A stretch of 64,000 bases of DNA from Saururus chinensis (lineage: Eukaryota > Streptophyta > Magnoliopsida > Piperales > Saururaceae), in NCBI GenBank assembly GCA_035235625.1, contig CP141143.1:5872501-5936500 (forward strand). Direction: 5' to 3'. How positions within the stretch are numbered: the first letter of the stretch is position 1; every line of letters begins with the position of its first letter. A program made the translations under genes and the position numbers. Shown one piece after another: positions 1-12,950 of this stretch. The notes beneath the pieces were generated by a model that was given only the letters and a program-made list of their open reading frames with translations, ran no database searches and was not told the origin of the DNA.

Positions 1-11
1 ATTATGAATGC

Positions 12-753
12 ATTTTTTTCTCTACAAGTTTAAATCTTAAAAATGAACCCATAAACATGTTAAACTACTCAAAGTAAGAGTGAATTTTATTTTTACTTGA
101 TTATGAGCTTTTTTTAACTCTAAGCAAAACCTCGTAGACAATCGATAAATATATTTATTACAATAAAGGAGATATAAGACAATATTATGAGTGGCAATAT
201 CTCCCTAAATATTTACAATGACTTATCTTAACAAATTGAATAGATAAAATGAAAAATAAAGTAAATTTTAAACATGCGATTGTCGACTATCAGTTGTCAA
301 ATGTCCCGATTGTCAACTATCGAATGTCCTTACTATTAACTGTCATGACGTCCGATGCCGGAGATCACCTTCTTCTCCGAATCTATCAGTAAGAATCTTT
401 TTCTCTTGTGTTGACAACCTTTTACTGATGCGTGACAGTTGACACTCGGGATATTCAACAGTTAACAATTACGTATTCTAAATTTGTTTTATTTTTTTGA
501 TTAATTTAGTTTGTTATGATAATATATTTTAAATATTTAGGGAGATACTTTCACTCATAATGTTGTCTTATATCCTATTTATTGCAATAAATTTGATTAT
601 TGAGTGTTGACTATCAACTGTCAATATGAAGTTTTGTTTAGCGTTAGAAAAAACTCATAATCAAGTAAAAATAAAACTCACTTTGTGTTTTAAGCAGTTT
701 AACATGTCTAGAAGTTTATTTTTTAATATTTGAGTTTGTAGAGAAAAATAAAA
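12..753. repeat. Fold-back element with long inverted arms
   Basis: The outer 250 bases or so on each side are inverted copies. The left arm runs from about 20 to 270 and the right from about 475 to 745; both end in TTTTTCTCTACAA-type sequence. The motif GGAGATA...AATATTTAGGGAGATA is mirrored in the arms. The middle holds short repeats of TTGACTATCAACTGTCAA type. There is no coding sequence. It resembles a MULE-like or fold-back MITE, but I could not define a target-site duplication, partly because the left end lies at the window edge. Confidence 0.7.
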
Positions 754-802
754 ATTCTTAATAGCTCCGCCTGTTAGTATTATTAAAGTCAAAAGGGGGC
801 TG

Positions 803-2415
803 AGATTTTTGTTATGTTATACTGATATTACCTTTTTAAGGAAACTTTTAATTAATTTAGAATTTAAAAGATATAAAGTACTACAATGATGTCTCCAATA
901 AGTATAACCTTATAGCCACAAAAAAATATTAATTTTATAATCATAATTAGTTTAGAACTAATTTTTGCCATAGATTTTTGCTACGCTATGCCTATGTTGC
1001 CCTTTCAAAGAAACTTTTAATTAATTTAGAATTCAATAGACTTAAAGTATTACAATAAGTTCTCTAATAAGTATAACCTTTAGCCACAAAAAAATATAAA
1101 TTTTATAATCCTAATTGGTTTAGAAGTGATTTTTTCTATAGAATTTTGTCATGGTGTGCTTATATTATCTTTCTAAACAAACTATTAATAAATTTAAAAT
1201 TCATTAAATCTAAATATTAAAATAATTATTCTCATAAGTTTAACTCTGTAGCCACAAAAAAATTATTAATTTTATAATCCTAATTTGTTTTGAACTTATT
1301 TTTGTCAAAGATTTTTATCATATTGTGCCTATATTGCTCTTTAAAGGAAACTATTAATTAATTTAGAATTCAAAATACCTACAATATTAAAATAATTCAT
1401 TCAATAACTATAACCTTGTAGCCATAAAAAAATATGGATTTCATAGTCCTAATTGATTTAAAATTGATTTTGTCATGCTATGCCTATTTTGCATTTTAAA
1501 AAAACTCTTAATTAATTTAGAATTGAAGAGACCTAAAATATTACAATACTTTCTCAAATAAGTATAATCTTGTAACCACATACAAAATATAGATTTCATA
1601 GTTTTAATTGGTTTAGAACTGATTTTTTTCATGATATACCTATATTAACCTTTGAAAGAAACTCTTAATTAATTTAGAATTTAAGTGACCTAAAATCAAA
1701 ATTTTGTTATGCCATGCCTATATTAAGTTTTTAAATAAACTCTTAATTAATTTAGAATTCAGGAGACCCTAAATGTTACAATGATTTCTCCAATAAGTAT
1801 AACCTTGTATCCACAAAAAGATATAGATTTTATAATCCTAATGGATTTAGAAATAATTTTAACATAGATTATTGTCATGCTATGCCTATTTTACTATTAT
1901 GACCTGCCCTAGGGGTTGGGTCTCGCCTTTATAGTCCATTATAATTAATATTTAATTATTATTAGTAAGAATAATTTAGTATAATTAAAAATTTATTCTT
2001 ATTGGGCAGGCTAATGTGAAAAGCCTATTCTAATTAGAAGTTCCATTAGTAATAGAATTAGGATTTTTAATTGCCAATAAATATTTAGGGGATGTGCCCT
2101 ATTTGAATAATTCAAAAATTCAAAAATCAAACTCAAGTTACTTTATTTTAATTGATAGTTCAATTACTTTTAGTTATTTTTTTATTTTTTTATCTTTAAT
2201 TTAGCTTGTGTAGTCGTCAGTCTACATCAATTACCCTATCAAAGAACCTCTTAATTAATTTCGAACTCAAGAGACCTAAAATGTTACAATAATTTCTTCA
2301 ATAATAAAAATAACCTTGTAGCCATAAAAAATATATTTTATAATCTTATTTAGTTTAGAACTAATTTTTACCGTGTTATGCCTTATATTTTCTTTCAAAT
2401 AAACTCTTAATTAAC
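803..2415. repeat. Tandem array with a period of about 170 bp
   Basis: Units begin near 831, 1001, 1169, 1339, 1492, 1649, 1727, 2233 and 2391. Each opens with a variant of CTTTNAAANAAACTCTTAATTAATTTAGAATT and later carries AAGTATAACCTTGTAGCCAC and ATGCTATGCCTAT. The first spacings are 170, 168 and 170 bp; later units are shortened (153, 157, 78). The array is interrupted from about 1906 to 2232. The units are AT-rich and diverged, and no ORF is credible. Confidence 0.8.
1906..2232. other. Unrelated interruption of the tandem array
   Basis: The sequence changes abruptly at ACTATTATGACCTGCCC and the array resumes near 2233. Complementary GACCTGCCC and GGGCAGGC stretches sit at about 1901 and 2004. 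This may be a small insertion, but its termini are not clear. Confidence 0.35.
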
Positions 2416-5160
2416 TTTGTAGTCATGCATTTTGATGATGGTAAATGGTCATCAAAATATTTTTCATTTTTTTCCTCCCTGATCACATGAACAGGCTTGG
2501 AAGAAGATATTATGTGGTCTTATATATGATGTGTCAATTAAAGATTGGTGTGGAATCAACTTTCTTTTTCGTGTATAAAATATACACGGGCCGAGGCTAT
2601 CTCTAGAACGGTGAAAATCCCCGTGACTTTGACATTCTCCAGTGTCAAGTTGACCCTCGTTCAGAAGTTGAAGGCATAATTAAGGTTCAGCAAGTCAAAA
2701 TGTTTGGTCGACAAATTGCAATTAGTGCAGCGTCTATCACTCTAACCGAATCAAACAATTAGAGAGTTCCAGAATCTGAGTGCCCTTAGTATATATCCTA
2801 CCTAGACTTGGAGCCACCCAATGTTGGCGTGAACCATAGGCGGAATATTACCCACGGCATGTCTACATGAATCACTCTAACTCGATCACTTAAAGTAAAA
2901 TTTTATATGACAGGACCTAATGCCCAAGTCAACTCACCTTATCCAGGGGTTAAAAGCACTGAGCTTTGTTAAGCGTTGCATTCTATAGGTGCTATAGTAG
3001 CTCACAGAATTGATTTAATTTAGTTTTGTAGGGACTGTATTAGTTTTGCGAAAGAAGAGAATGTTTAGGTAGCTCCTACTCCATGGAGCTTTAGTTGCAT
3101 GACTAAATAGCGCGACCTCCTTGGAAGGATATGCGAGTCTTGTTCTCCCCCTTTTCTCTTTGTTGGCTAGCAGGCATGCATCCGACACCTTTTATGAGCT
3201 TAACATCTCTCATGTCGATTGGCAAGTCAACAAGAAAAATATCTAGTTTTGGCACTTCTAATCTCATTGCTCATTCGCTATCTTGTGCGACAAAATTGAG
3301 CAGTCAACCCACTGGGCAGTAGATTAAATTACCATGAATGGCGGCCGATACGTACGATCGAGTTGAGTTCACCATAATTATGTTGATACTGTTGCGTTAG
3401 CCTATTCTTTGTGAACATGTAATGCCAGAAGCACAAAAACTGAGCCTGTGCTTTTCGAAGTAAGACAGTAAGAGGCAACACGATTTGGCTGAGAGGACTC
3501 CGATGCAAATGAGTGAGGTTGAGACTTGTTAAACAGTCTTAGTATTGAAATTTAGCCTTAAGAAAATGGATTTTAAAGCTGTGTTGTATACTTGGGAGAT
3601 AGGCAGACAGGACTCAAGATCGAACAAGATTGTGAATCCGAATCAGGGACCAAGCCCTCAGTATTTGCTATATGCTATATGTTACATAACCATTTCTTTT
3701 ACTGGAAGCTGAAAAGATGAGGTAACTTACATTTCACATAACTGATATTCAATTGAACATTTTTCACAAGCAGATTGAATCAGTTGTCCGAAAATTATTT
3801 GGGATTTAATGAACTGCTAGTGAGAGCCCCGAGATAGATTAATATCCCTATGCCAGGATGCGGATACACTTAGTTTTCCCGAAGGGATTGAGTTAATGAG
3901 ATTAAGGAAATTGAACCCAAATCAACTTTTCGGATGTAGATGATGGATATACGAATTGTTATGTTTTGTCGATATAATATAACACAAGCAAAAATCTTAT
4001 ATGTTCCAATTGCATGCAGATGGAAGCTCGAACATATGCGTTTCTGTATACGAGATGAATCTGCCTTATTATAATAAAATATCATGGCTAATTCTTCTAG
4101 AAGCATTTGGATCTGACAGCACACTAAACTAACTGTGCAGCATATTTCCATTATCCTTCAACCTTTCTAACTTTTCTTCCTCCTCATATTGATCAATTGG
4201 AGCATTTTTCTCCTTCCACGGACATGTTTTACGCCTCAGTTACTATACTAATCAATAATTAATTCTGTCCCGGTACCGTAATATTATCAACTTATTGAAA
4301 GACTATTCTCTAGCAACGATTTAGCTGACATTTCTTGATCATTTGAGATTTTTCTCTATCAATATACACGATATTATCGAGAAGTCACATTTTGAAGCTT
4401 CAGAAGCAATATTTCGTACTTGTGAATAGCTTGATTGGATGCGACGCCGGAAGCTTTACAGCTCCATCTTTCCAGGTAGGGCTGCCCAATATGTTCCTGG
4501 CAAGTGGTGGTCAATCTAGCACAGTGAGCAAGACCTTTGTGTAGGTGTTTGTTGACAGAAGACAAATGAAATAGGGGTCGCTTTTCCTGTCAGCAACGTA
4601 GCGTTACGAAGTAAAAGAAGGCAGTTTAACGACATATGGGTAGTTCGCGTTAGTTCACACAGTAGGTTGACTTTTATATGACTTGTATAGCTAACTCATT
4701 GAAATCAGAAGATCTTTTTCCAAGAAAAAACCCCGTCATTGTAGTGAAATTTGAAGCAGTCAACCCGGGACACAATTGCATCAGCCCTTCCCAACTATAC
4801 CTACCATTTCGCCATGGCTTTCACCTAAAGTTTCTAGCTTCTACAAAGCGCGGAAAATTAGAACAGCAAACTAGTACAAGCAATGAGGATCATGTCATTG
4901 TTGTCGGACATAAGTTTAGAACCTGTCCCACGCACCATCTTTCAGCCGTAATATGGCCTTAAAAATATCTAAAAATTAATATGAGTGTGAGCCTTGCATC
5001 ACAAGCCATTAGATCGAGATCTGATGGAGTACATTAATAGAGGGGGTGGGAAGGTAATTCAAATCCGCCACCCGTGAGTAATGTGCATACTAACGAGTCT
5101 CCTTAAAAGTAACCAAATAATGGCAAACAGACTACCTGAATTTGTTTCTCGACATCAAAG
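2416..5160. other. No gene recognised
   Basis: Short ORFs on both strands (for example 3131-3322, 3870-4151 and 4678-4962) match no family I know and have no coding signature. I see no transposon termini. It may be unique intergenic DNA or a very old decayed element. Confidence 0.4.
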
Positions 5161-5167
5161 ATAAAAG

Positions 5168-5340
5168 AAAATGATATTTTTACGTAAAAAATGCACATAA
5201 AAATCTCACACATTAGTTTTGATTAGTCTTAGATAAGTGAGCATGTGAACTTTACGAGGGTCTTACTTGTGAAGTACAATCAAAACTCTCATTTGAGTTT
5301 TTTTATGTATTTTTTTTGTGAGAATATCACTATCCAAGAT
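5168..5340. repeat. Small hairpin MITE
   Basis: The left arm (about 5170-5225, ending TTAGTTTTGATTAG) pairs with the right arm (about 5277-5330, starting AATCAAAACTC and ending TGAGAATATCAC). The termini read GATATTTTTACG and GAGAATATC. It is about 160 bp with no coding capacity; the superfamily was not determined. Confidence 0.55.
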
Positions 5341-6994
5341 AAAAACCCATAATCGGAGGATGTTTTACTGGGATGTTAGCGACCACTATCATCGACATTT
5401 TAGCTAAGTTAGGTGATTAACCAGGATGATATTTAACATAAACCTATTAATGGGAAATAGAAAGAGAGCTTTCCTCGGATGCTGTTGGGTGGGTTTGTTA
5501 AAAGAAGGGAAGAGGTTGACATTTTTGGGTTGCTTGGGGTGAAAGTATTGTGGTTTGGGTGAGGTCATCGACTCCTAGCCGTACTTTTCATGGCAACACC
5601 TCACGAAGATGAGTAGTTAGGGCAAATTAAACATCAGATGATTGATGGGCCAATTTAAATGCCTAAATGTCTCTCTCAGAGGAATTTTCTCTCATTCTAA
5701 CTGGCCATTTCCACTTCCCTTCGTCCTTTGTTCGTTTTCTCTTGTCGTTGCATAATACTATGGCCTTATAACGATGAGAAAGTCAAACATGAGTCTCCTT
5801 TGTGCCCAATAACTCCCTAAAACATGCACCTGGTTAATGAACTAGGACTGTTTTGAAAAAGCTGGGACCCTACTTAAATCATAGTTAATTAACAGGCACA
5901 TCAATAATCTCCTACTAAATAAACAATTGGTTAACTTCTCTGTCTTCTTTGTTTTTGTCACAGATCCGTGCTTATCTTCCTTGATCTATCACCAGAAACA
6001 TCACCGGGGTCCTCTTTCCACCACAAGATAGCAGGTGGTCTAATTGCTGATGACATACCTCTAAACCCAGATTCCAAAGCACATGAGAAAGACAAGAAGA
6101 AAATGGGCATAACACCCAGCCCCCTTATTTGCCTTTTCATTAGAAAATGGATATCGTGCAAGTGAGGGCTTTGTTTAATTTCTCCTTTCTTCCAACAAGA
6201 TAAAAATTAGTCTTTTATGTGCTGTAAGACTGGGGTCCATCTCGTTGAGCCTCTCAACTGAAAATACAAGGTCAATTAGAGCTTCATTCTTTATTTGCTG
6301 CCTCTCTAAAAAGTGTTTGATTTTTGAAATCTCAACACCTTACCGTTTGGTTTTTCTTCGCCTTGCACTAAAATATATATTTTCGTGCAATGGGCAACTT
6401 GGATGAATTGTAGCCTTTTTGCCTGGGCCATCTTCAATCAACACGCTTATCTCTCTATATTTTGACTGGTGAACTCTATATGGCCATGATAGTTCTAACA
6501 TTTCCATTTTCACTGGATTAGCATCATATAAAACGTATAATACTGGTAAAAAATAGCCTGTATATTATTTGGTTAATTTAGTTGCGAATCTTCTCAACTC
6601 TTCTTTTAAGAGAGAACTTCCGCACTCCATTATTATTCATGTAAAATTGTTACTTAATTTGACAGATATATATATATACAGCTTCAGTGAGGTTGATTTT
6701 TTAGATAATGTCTTCTCAATATTTGTAGATTATAGGACCAAGGAAAATTAAAAGGTCACAATAAAAATATGGGTCCGCAAAATTTAAGACCGTTTGGATG
6801 TATGGGCCCAAAAATCTCATAATTTACTATTTATTTTCTTTGGTCCCATACATATATTTAATTAGCAATGGTTGTAAGTACATATCACCTTGCAGCTTAC
6901 GGTGAACATGAGTGTATCACCTTCTGGGGCTAGAATCATCTAAACTTCCATGGTCTGAACAGTTGAAATTGAAGGTAGCTAGGTTATTAAGTAT
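5341..6994. other. Upstream intergenic DNA, no gene recognised
   Basis: A short stretch at 5958-6165 is open on both strands but matches no family I recognise. It follows a TTGTCACAG that could be a splice acceptor by chance. I see no clear element termini. Confidence 0.35.
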
Positions 6995-7165
6995 TCGCTC
7001 TGTCCAATGTTAATAGTTTTATTTGGGAAAAAAGTTTATCCTTTAGGTGATTGGGTACCTAAAATTATCTCAAAAGTTATTTTTCATTATCTTAACTGTC
7101 AGTTTCACCATTAAATAAAAATTGCTATTTTCAAATGGAACTATTAATATGGGCAATAAATATTA
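6995..7165. repeat. MITE-like repeat N1
   Basis: It starts CTCTGTCCAATGTTAATAG and ends GGAACTATTAATATGGGC, so the termini are complementary. The interior, including GTGATTGGGTACCTA, is shared with the copy at 9870-10040 on the other side of the MYB gene. It is Stowaway-like in its termini and non-coding. Confidence 0.5.
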
Positions 7166-7713
7166 CCCAATGTCCGGATCATTTTGCTTAGAGAAAATAG
7201 TATATATTCCATGATGTTTTTTCACAATCTATTGAGGTGCGAACAAGGTGTTTCAAGCATACATATAATGAATTACCATGGCTAGACCCAGATATTAGAT
7301 AATGATATTTAAACTCCAAGATACTAAATAAGATTCAGCAAATTAACTTGACCAACTTGGCCTTCTCAATTTCGTCAAATTGTTTGCTGTTCACCAATAT
7401 CTTCATTATCAAGCGGCCCTCGACCATCTTACACGTTGACATGCATATAATAGTTAAAACAAAATGCAGACAAGGGCGAAAGGTCAAGGCAGATGGAAAT
7501 GCAAGCTAGTACTGTAATGAATACTCACTGTTCAAGACAGGGAGAAACAAATTAACTAAGATACAATGAGGAGATATATAAATCGATCTAAATGTCTCAT
7601 GTAAACAATTTAACGTATGAGGTCAGTAGAGAAGGTACTCTAGGGACCTCTTTTGTCTCTCTCTTTTTCCTTTTTCAGGTGAGCGTCACCATCAGCACTG
7701 CAAATTTTCTTCC

Positions 7714-7719
7714 TATAAA
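7714..7719 (+). promoter_or_regulatory. Putative TATA box of the MYB gene
   Basis: TATAAA lies 96 bases upstream of the MYB start codon, which predicts a transcription start near 7745 and a 5' leader of about 65 bases. The ATG at 7729 would then be upstream of the transcript. Called from position and motif only. Confidence 0.5.
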
Positions 7720-7809
7720 GCTATAGTCATGGCCGGCGACTTTTCATCACCTGCGACTTGTTGAGTTTCATCGAGTAGTTGGGTGAACTAGCCAGACAGA
7801 AGTGAAGAG

Positions 7810-9199
7810 ATGGGTAGAGCTCCTTGCTGTGACAAAGCCAACGTGAAGAAGGGGCCATGGTCGCCAGAGGAGGATGCAAAGCTCAAGGCTTACATAGAGC
7901 AGCAAGGAACCGGCGGGAACTGGATTGCTCTTCCCCAGAAGATTGGTATTCACTCAAACCACATACATATAGGATCTTCAGTGCTTTCTTGTCTCTATCT
8001 AAAGCATATTATGGCAATTTAGGCACTCCTCTATACTGAGAAAACTAGGAAAAAGTGCATTACAGCTTGAATTAAGAGACGTTTACTTCTAGCCTCTTGA
8101 CTAATAATTCAGTTTTTTCTTTTTATATGTAATAGGGCTTAAAAGATGCGGGAAGAGTTGCCGGCTGAGATGGCTGAATTATCTTCGCCCCAACATCAAA
8201 CATGGAGGCTTCTCTGAAGAGGAAGACAATCTCATTTGCAGCCTCTACATATCCATTGGGAGCAGGTCTCTTTTATTCTGATCAATTACCTGACTGTAGT
8301 GCACTCACATTTATATACGCAGCCAATTCGTGTGACAAAAAAGTTCTCATGATATCCAAAATGTTTCATGCTTTAGGTGGTCGATTATTGCCGCCCAACT
8401 GCCAGGAAGGACGGACAATGACATCAAGAACTACTGGAACACCAGGCTCAAGAAGAAGTTGCTTGGGAGACGAAAGGACTCGCATGTGCGTCGTCTTTCG
8501 GGAGTGAATCATGAATCCACTGAAGGGGATGGACTCAACGAGAACCCGTCTTCAGCGGTGTTCAGCGCATCAGCGCTAGAAAGAATGCAACTCCACATGC
8601 AGCTTCAGGGCCTCCAGAACCCTTTCTCGTTTTACAACAGTCCAGCTTTATGGCCAAAGTTACAGCTTCTCGGGGAAAGGCTTAATTTCAGAAGCCATAT
8701 AGATGGAGATATTAACGTCGCTACTCCAGTTGAAGAAATTCCCACTGTTCAATTGGATCCCCCACAGCCACAATACGAAGATTTTCAAGCTCCCAATATG
8801 GATCCTACCGGCATCCAGCACACTTATACTTTTAGTGGTGATATGAAGCAAGGAGACGTCTCCAACTCCTTAAATGGGCTCTCTTCTTCATCGAGCCCCA
8901 TGGCTTACGGAGGATGCGACTCTTTCCACCAATCAGTGATGTCGAGCACAGACTTTCAACTGGAAGGAGTTATTCAGTCTGAATTTAGTGATCTGATTAA
9001 CAAGACAACTGATGTTATGGGCCATGGTCAGGATCAGATTTGCGAGCTTGATTGTTTGAAGGAGATTATGGATCACAAAGAAGGCAATAATTGGTGGGTG
9101 AACGACTTTGATGTACAATCTTCATCTAATACCTGGGACTCAGCTTCGATACTTCAACCGCAAGGGATGTTTCAAGACTACGCCATGGGTGACCTATGA
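7810..9199 (+). CDS. R2R3-MYB transcription factor, subgroup 14-like
   Basis: A nuclear DNA-binding regulator. The CDS is join(7810..7945, 8136..8265, 8377..9199), giving 362 residues. Both introns (190 and 111 bp) are GT-AG, and exon 2 is the typical 130 bp of plant R2R3-MYB genes. R2 carries W17, W38 and W58; R3 carries F71, W90 and W109, followed by [13 protein letters not shown]. The N terminus [17 protein letters not shown] and the [19 protein letters not shown] stretch place it in subgroup 14 (MYB36/MYB68/RAX group). In Arabidopsis that group controls endodermal differentiation or axillary meristems. The R3 signature for bHLH partners is absent. The C-terminal 240 residues are diverged, acidic and rich in Ser, Gln and Asn, as expected of an activation region. 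A TATA box lies at 7714, and an AATAAG-type poly(A) signal lies near 9348. The start is the family's usual one. I see no damage. Which member it is cannot be decided here. Confidence 0.92.
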
Positions 9200-9869
9200 A
9201 AACATTGAAGAAGAATCTCATCGCATTGGCCTTTGGACTATATGTAATGGGAAACCTAGCTAAGGGAGAAAATTAAGAGAAGCCTTGATTAAATTGATGT
9301 AAAATTGTGTGAATAATACTGTAATGTTTTTCTCTCCTTCGGCATGAAATAAGAAATTTTTGGAATAATTACGACTGAGTTCAAGAGATGTGGATTAATG
9401 ACTCGAGATAAGGATGTCGATGAAGAGTCTTAATCCATATTCAGTATTTTTAGGTTTAATTGTACAGGCCAGATAATTCTTTGTATGTATGCGGACCAGC
9501 AGTTCTGCACTTCTGCTGCTGATTTGAAGAATCTTTACCTCTTGTCTTGCTTATGTTGTCCGTGTTTGCGTGTGAGATTGTTCGTGAGCTGGGAACAGTT
9601 TCCTATCACATGGGTTTTCTCTGATCCTTCTTTCTTTTTAATGTACATATTAATTGCGGAGATTATGTTGTGGTTAATATTACATAAGGACTACTCCCAC
9701 CGCCCCTCATGATTTTCTACCTAGAATCTATCAACAAAACTTTATACTTTGATTTTGATTAGATAGAGAAAAATTAATATTTTATTATCATATGGAAGTA
9801 TTTTTAATGCTTTACTTTGACAATAAGTCTAGTTTAAAGAATACATAGGTTATCAACAAGTTTGCTATA

Positions 9870-10040
9870 TTTTTGGTTTGTAAATATTTATTTTCTATTA
9901 ATAGTTTTATTTTATTAAATTTAAGTGATTGAGTACCTACAAAAAATGTCACAAACTTATTTTTTATTTTCTTAGATGTAAGTTTTATGTTCAATAAAAA
10001 TTATTATTTTTTTAAATATAATTATTAATATAGAAGGAAG
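9870..10040. repeat. MITE-like repeat N2
   Basis: It shares with N1 (6995-7165) the sequence TTAATAGTTTTATTT, the central GTGATTGAGTACCTAC and the closing AATTATTAATAT. The two copies bracket the MYB gene. It is non-coding and AT-rich. Confidence 0.5.
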
Positions 10041-10141
10041 GGAATATAAATTTTATGAAAGGTGAGAAGCAACTTAAACCACAAAAAGATAAAACTCTAA
10101 CTAAGCCTAAGATTCTCATGCTCTTCTAGGAAAAGAACTAC

Positions 10142-10254
10142 TCACTATACCCCATATTAATAGTTCTATTTAATTTTTTAAAATGATCTAACATTAATTT
10201 ATTTTAAAAGAGTAAATAAAGCTATTAATATGAGATGAAGGGAATATATTAGAA
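10142..10254. repeat. Stowaway-like MITE
   Basis: CCCCATATTAATAGTTCTAT at the left is mirrored by AGCTATTAATATGAGATGAA at the right. The length is about 110 bp, with an AT-rich interior. The terminal bases are decayed compared with the copy at 10782. Confidence 0.55.
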
Positions 10255-10781
10255 ACTATCTACTTGGTAAGAATAGAGGAAACAGAACCGTGAATGTAGG
10301 ATGAATAATTTTTTTTAAATGAGACACATAATAAGAGATTGAGGGAGTATTTGAGAGCTAAATTACGTTTTTGGAAACGGAAGCGTATTATAACACTAGT
10401 CATACAGATATTATGCTTCTTGGCGTGAACTTGTTCCAATTTCTTTAGACTGACTTTGCATACTTGTGCTTTAAGCATCCAAACGGAATAATGATGACCT
10501 CGCCATCCTCCAAAATAGATCTTCATTAATGGTTTTATGTCCGACAAAATCTTTTAAATTAGAATTGGATGAAACTTCATAATTGTGAGTACATTGGCGT
10601 GGACTGGTCGTCCTCCGCTTTTTGGCAAATTTAAACCATACCAAAATGTCCTGAGGCCGTCAATATGCAAAGCAAACATTTAAAAGAAAACGTACTCTTC
10701 AACTTAGTTGAGTTTGCCGCAACTAATTAATATTAGAACACAAATAAAAAGAATACACAAAAAAGAGTTAACACTTAAATA

Positions 10782-10883
10782 CTTCCTCTGTCTTGCATTA
10801 ATAGCTCTATTTTATTTTTTAAAATAAATTAAAATTATCTTATTTTGAAAAATTAAATGGAGCTATTAATATGATGGAGGGAG
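10782..10883. repeat. Stowaway MITE with TA target duplication
   Basis: A 102-bp element with termini CTTCCTCTGTCTTGCATTAA and ATTAATATGATGGAGGGAG. It is flanked by TA on both sides (10780-10781 and 10884-10885). This fits a Tc1/mariner-type Stowaway MITE, which carries no gene and depends on a transposase elsewhere. Confidence 0.8.
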
Positions 10884-11539
10884 TATCTTGTTATGGAAGA
10901 TGTTTAAAAAACTAACTACAAATAAATTTTATCAGAAAGATATATTCATTTGGAAAAAATTAAGGATAAATGTTATGTTGAAACAACATAAAATTAAAGT
11001 GAGGGAACCATTTTAAAGTTACCAAGAAAATGACTAAATAAGTAAGTCATATGTTAATTACTTTCTTATCTTAAGGAAATTGATGAAACTCTTATTGATG
11101 CAGGACAATTTATGAAACAGTTCTGAAGTTATATCATATGGGCATTTTATCGAATGGTTCTGCAAGATAACTAATGAATCAGAGGTACAATGGGAATTGT
11201 GCTTCTTTTCATGTTGGTTAGTTATTTTAAAGCTGAGATGTCAGGGGGCTATAAATAGTGTCATGGGCCAATTCTAGGACAGCTTTTGGATCTTCTTCTT
11301 CTCGTCTTTTGTATCCATCCCTTAGGAAGCTTCATAATTCGTCATTTACATTTCGGGGAATTCAAATGATTCCTAAATGCTCTTAGAACATTGATATGAT
11401 AAGAATTTGATATGAATGAAAAATATAATATTTTAACTAATTATGTTTGCAGCAACTAATTGATTGTCCATGGCAAATTGAAAAGGTTATCCTCAAATTA
11501 TCTTGGATGCATAGAAAACGAAGCAATAATAAATCTTAT

Positions 11540-11770
11540 TATTGGTATAGGAACGTTCATATGAAAAAAATTATTAAGGATAACATGTTAGTGGTTGGAA
11601 TAACATAAAAATATGGGGGAGTAAAATAAAGTAATCAAGGAAATTGTTAAACACGGAGGCCCTCGTCTTTTTGCAGCTAATCTAAGGCACCAAGGAATAA
11701 GTTGTTAATCATATCATTTTGTAACATGTGAGGGATGCATATTTGAAATAATCTAAGTTGATTAATAAGA
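11540..11770. repeat. Dispersed repeat J, copy 1
   Basis: This segment is paralogous to 20540-21160. Both contain ATAACATAAAA, TAAAGTAATCA, AGCTAATCTAAGGCACCAAG and TTGTAACATNTNAG-type stretches in the same order. Copy 2 has an insertion of about 380 bp. There is no coding sequence; the rest of 10890-12240 shows nothing else I can name. Confidence 0.55.
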
Positions 11771-12248
11771 ATAATGAAAACTCTCATGCTCATTAACTAG
11801 TTTCATGGTGCTCATTAAAAAATATGTTATTTTCATACCTTAGTGATTGTGATTAGAAAAACTTATAAAAAGTTGAGAACTTGAAGATAAAAGCATTCCC
11901 TAATAGTGCTTAGGATCACTTGGACATTTGTCTCTTAGGATAAGATGATTTACTATATTGTAGAAGTGCCTTCACACAATGTATACAACGAACCATAGTA
12001 GTATAATATCTCTCACATAGATAGTAAGAAAAATCCAATTAAGGATAATGTAGAAATTTATTTTTAATAGTTCTTATGGAACACAGAAGAAATCTCGTTT
12101 TGTTCAAACAGACACGTTTGCCTGTTAAGGGACACAAGTGAAACTGAACCCAATTTGGGTTAAGAAAAAATCAAAATAATTAGTTCCAAAATTAATAATC
12201 TAACTTGGTTGCGCGTGTGAACTGAGCAAAATGATAGCACGTGTATGT

Positions 12249-12950
12249 ATGGAAGGCAGTATCGATACGGATGACAGCATCGATGACTATGGATATGGGT
12301 GCATGCCGAAACCCTTTGATACACATAAAAAATATCATAACTAATAATATATCATTATAATACTCTCTTTAAAGCATAATAAGACCATAGAAGGTCATAT
12401 TAACTGATACAAGTATTCTAAAATTAATTCATTTTGGAACCATGCATTATTACTTCCTCTGTCCTGTATAAATTATTATTCCCTCTGTCCCACATTAAGT
12501 TCTATCAAATTAGTTTATTTTGTATCCAAATAAAATATTTAATATGAGTTGCATAAATATCATGGAGAAATTTATACGTTAGATGTTTAACTAAGTGCAT
12601 AATTGTAGAACACTATATTTAAAAAAATAATTATGTTAATTATATGGACCTGCTTGTATTGATCTTATATAATTTTTTAAAATATTTTTAATATAATAAG
12701 AACATTATCATCGTTAAAATTTGAAGATGTTTGAGTTTGAATAATATTTTTGTTTTTAAGAAAAAAATTATTTTTTTATTTTTTTCAAAAATTTTAAAAT
12801 AAAAAAGTAAAAAAATTAACATATTGATATGTATCGGCCGTATCAATATGATATGGCTAATACGGCTGATGTGTATTGATAAATAATGTGAGGGGCGTAT
12901 CGTATTGGTATCGACCGATACTCCTCGTATCGGTTGATACGGCCTTCCAT
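12249..12950. mobile_element. Non-autonomous TIR element K1
   Basis: It begins ATGGAAGGCAGTATCGATAC and ends GTTGATACGGCCTTCCAT, an imperfect terminal inverted repeat. The interior aligns with K2 (41344-42185), including the same CCCTCTGTCCCACATTAA-type segment. There is no transposase. The superfamily is undecided (MULE or hAT-like), and the flanks do not show a clean target duplication. Confidence 0.65.

Noticed and set aside
3131-3322. 63-codon plus ORF and an open minus-strand frame
   Set aside because: Neither translation resembles a known protein; composition is not coding-like.
5958-6165. Segment open on both strands after a TTGTCACAG, possibly an exon
   Set aside because: No family match and no further exons with compatible sites could be found.
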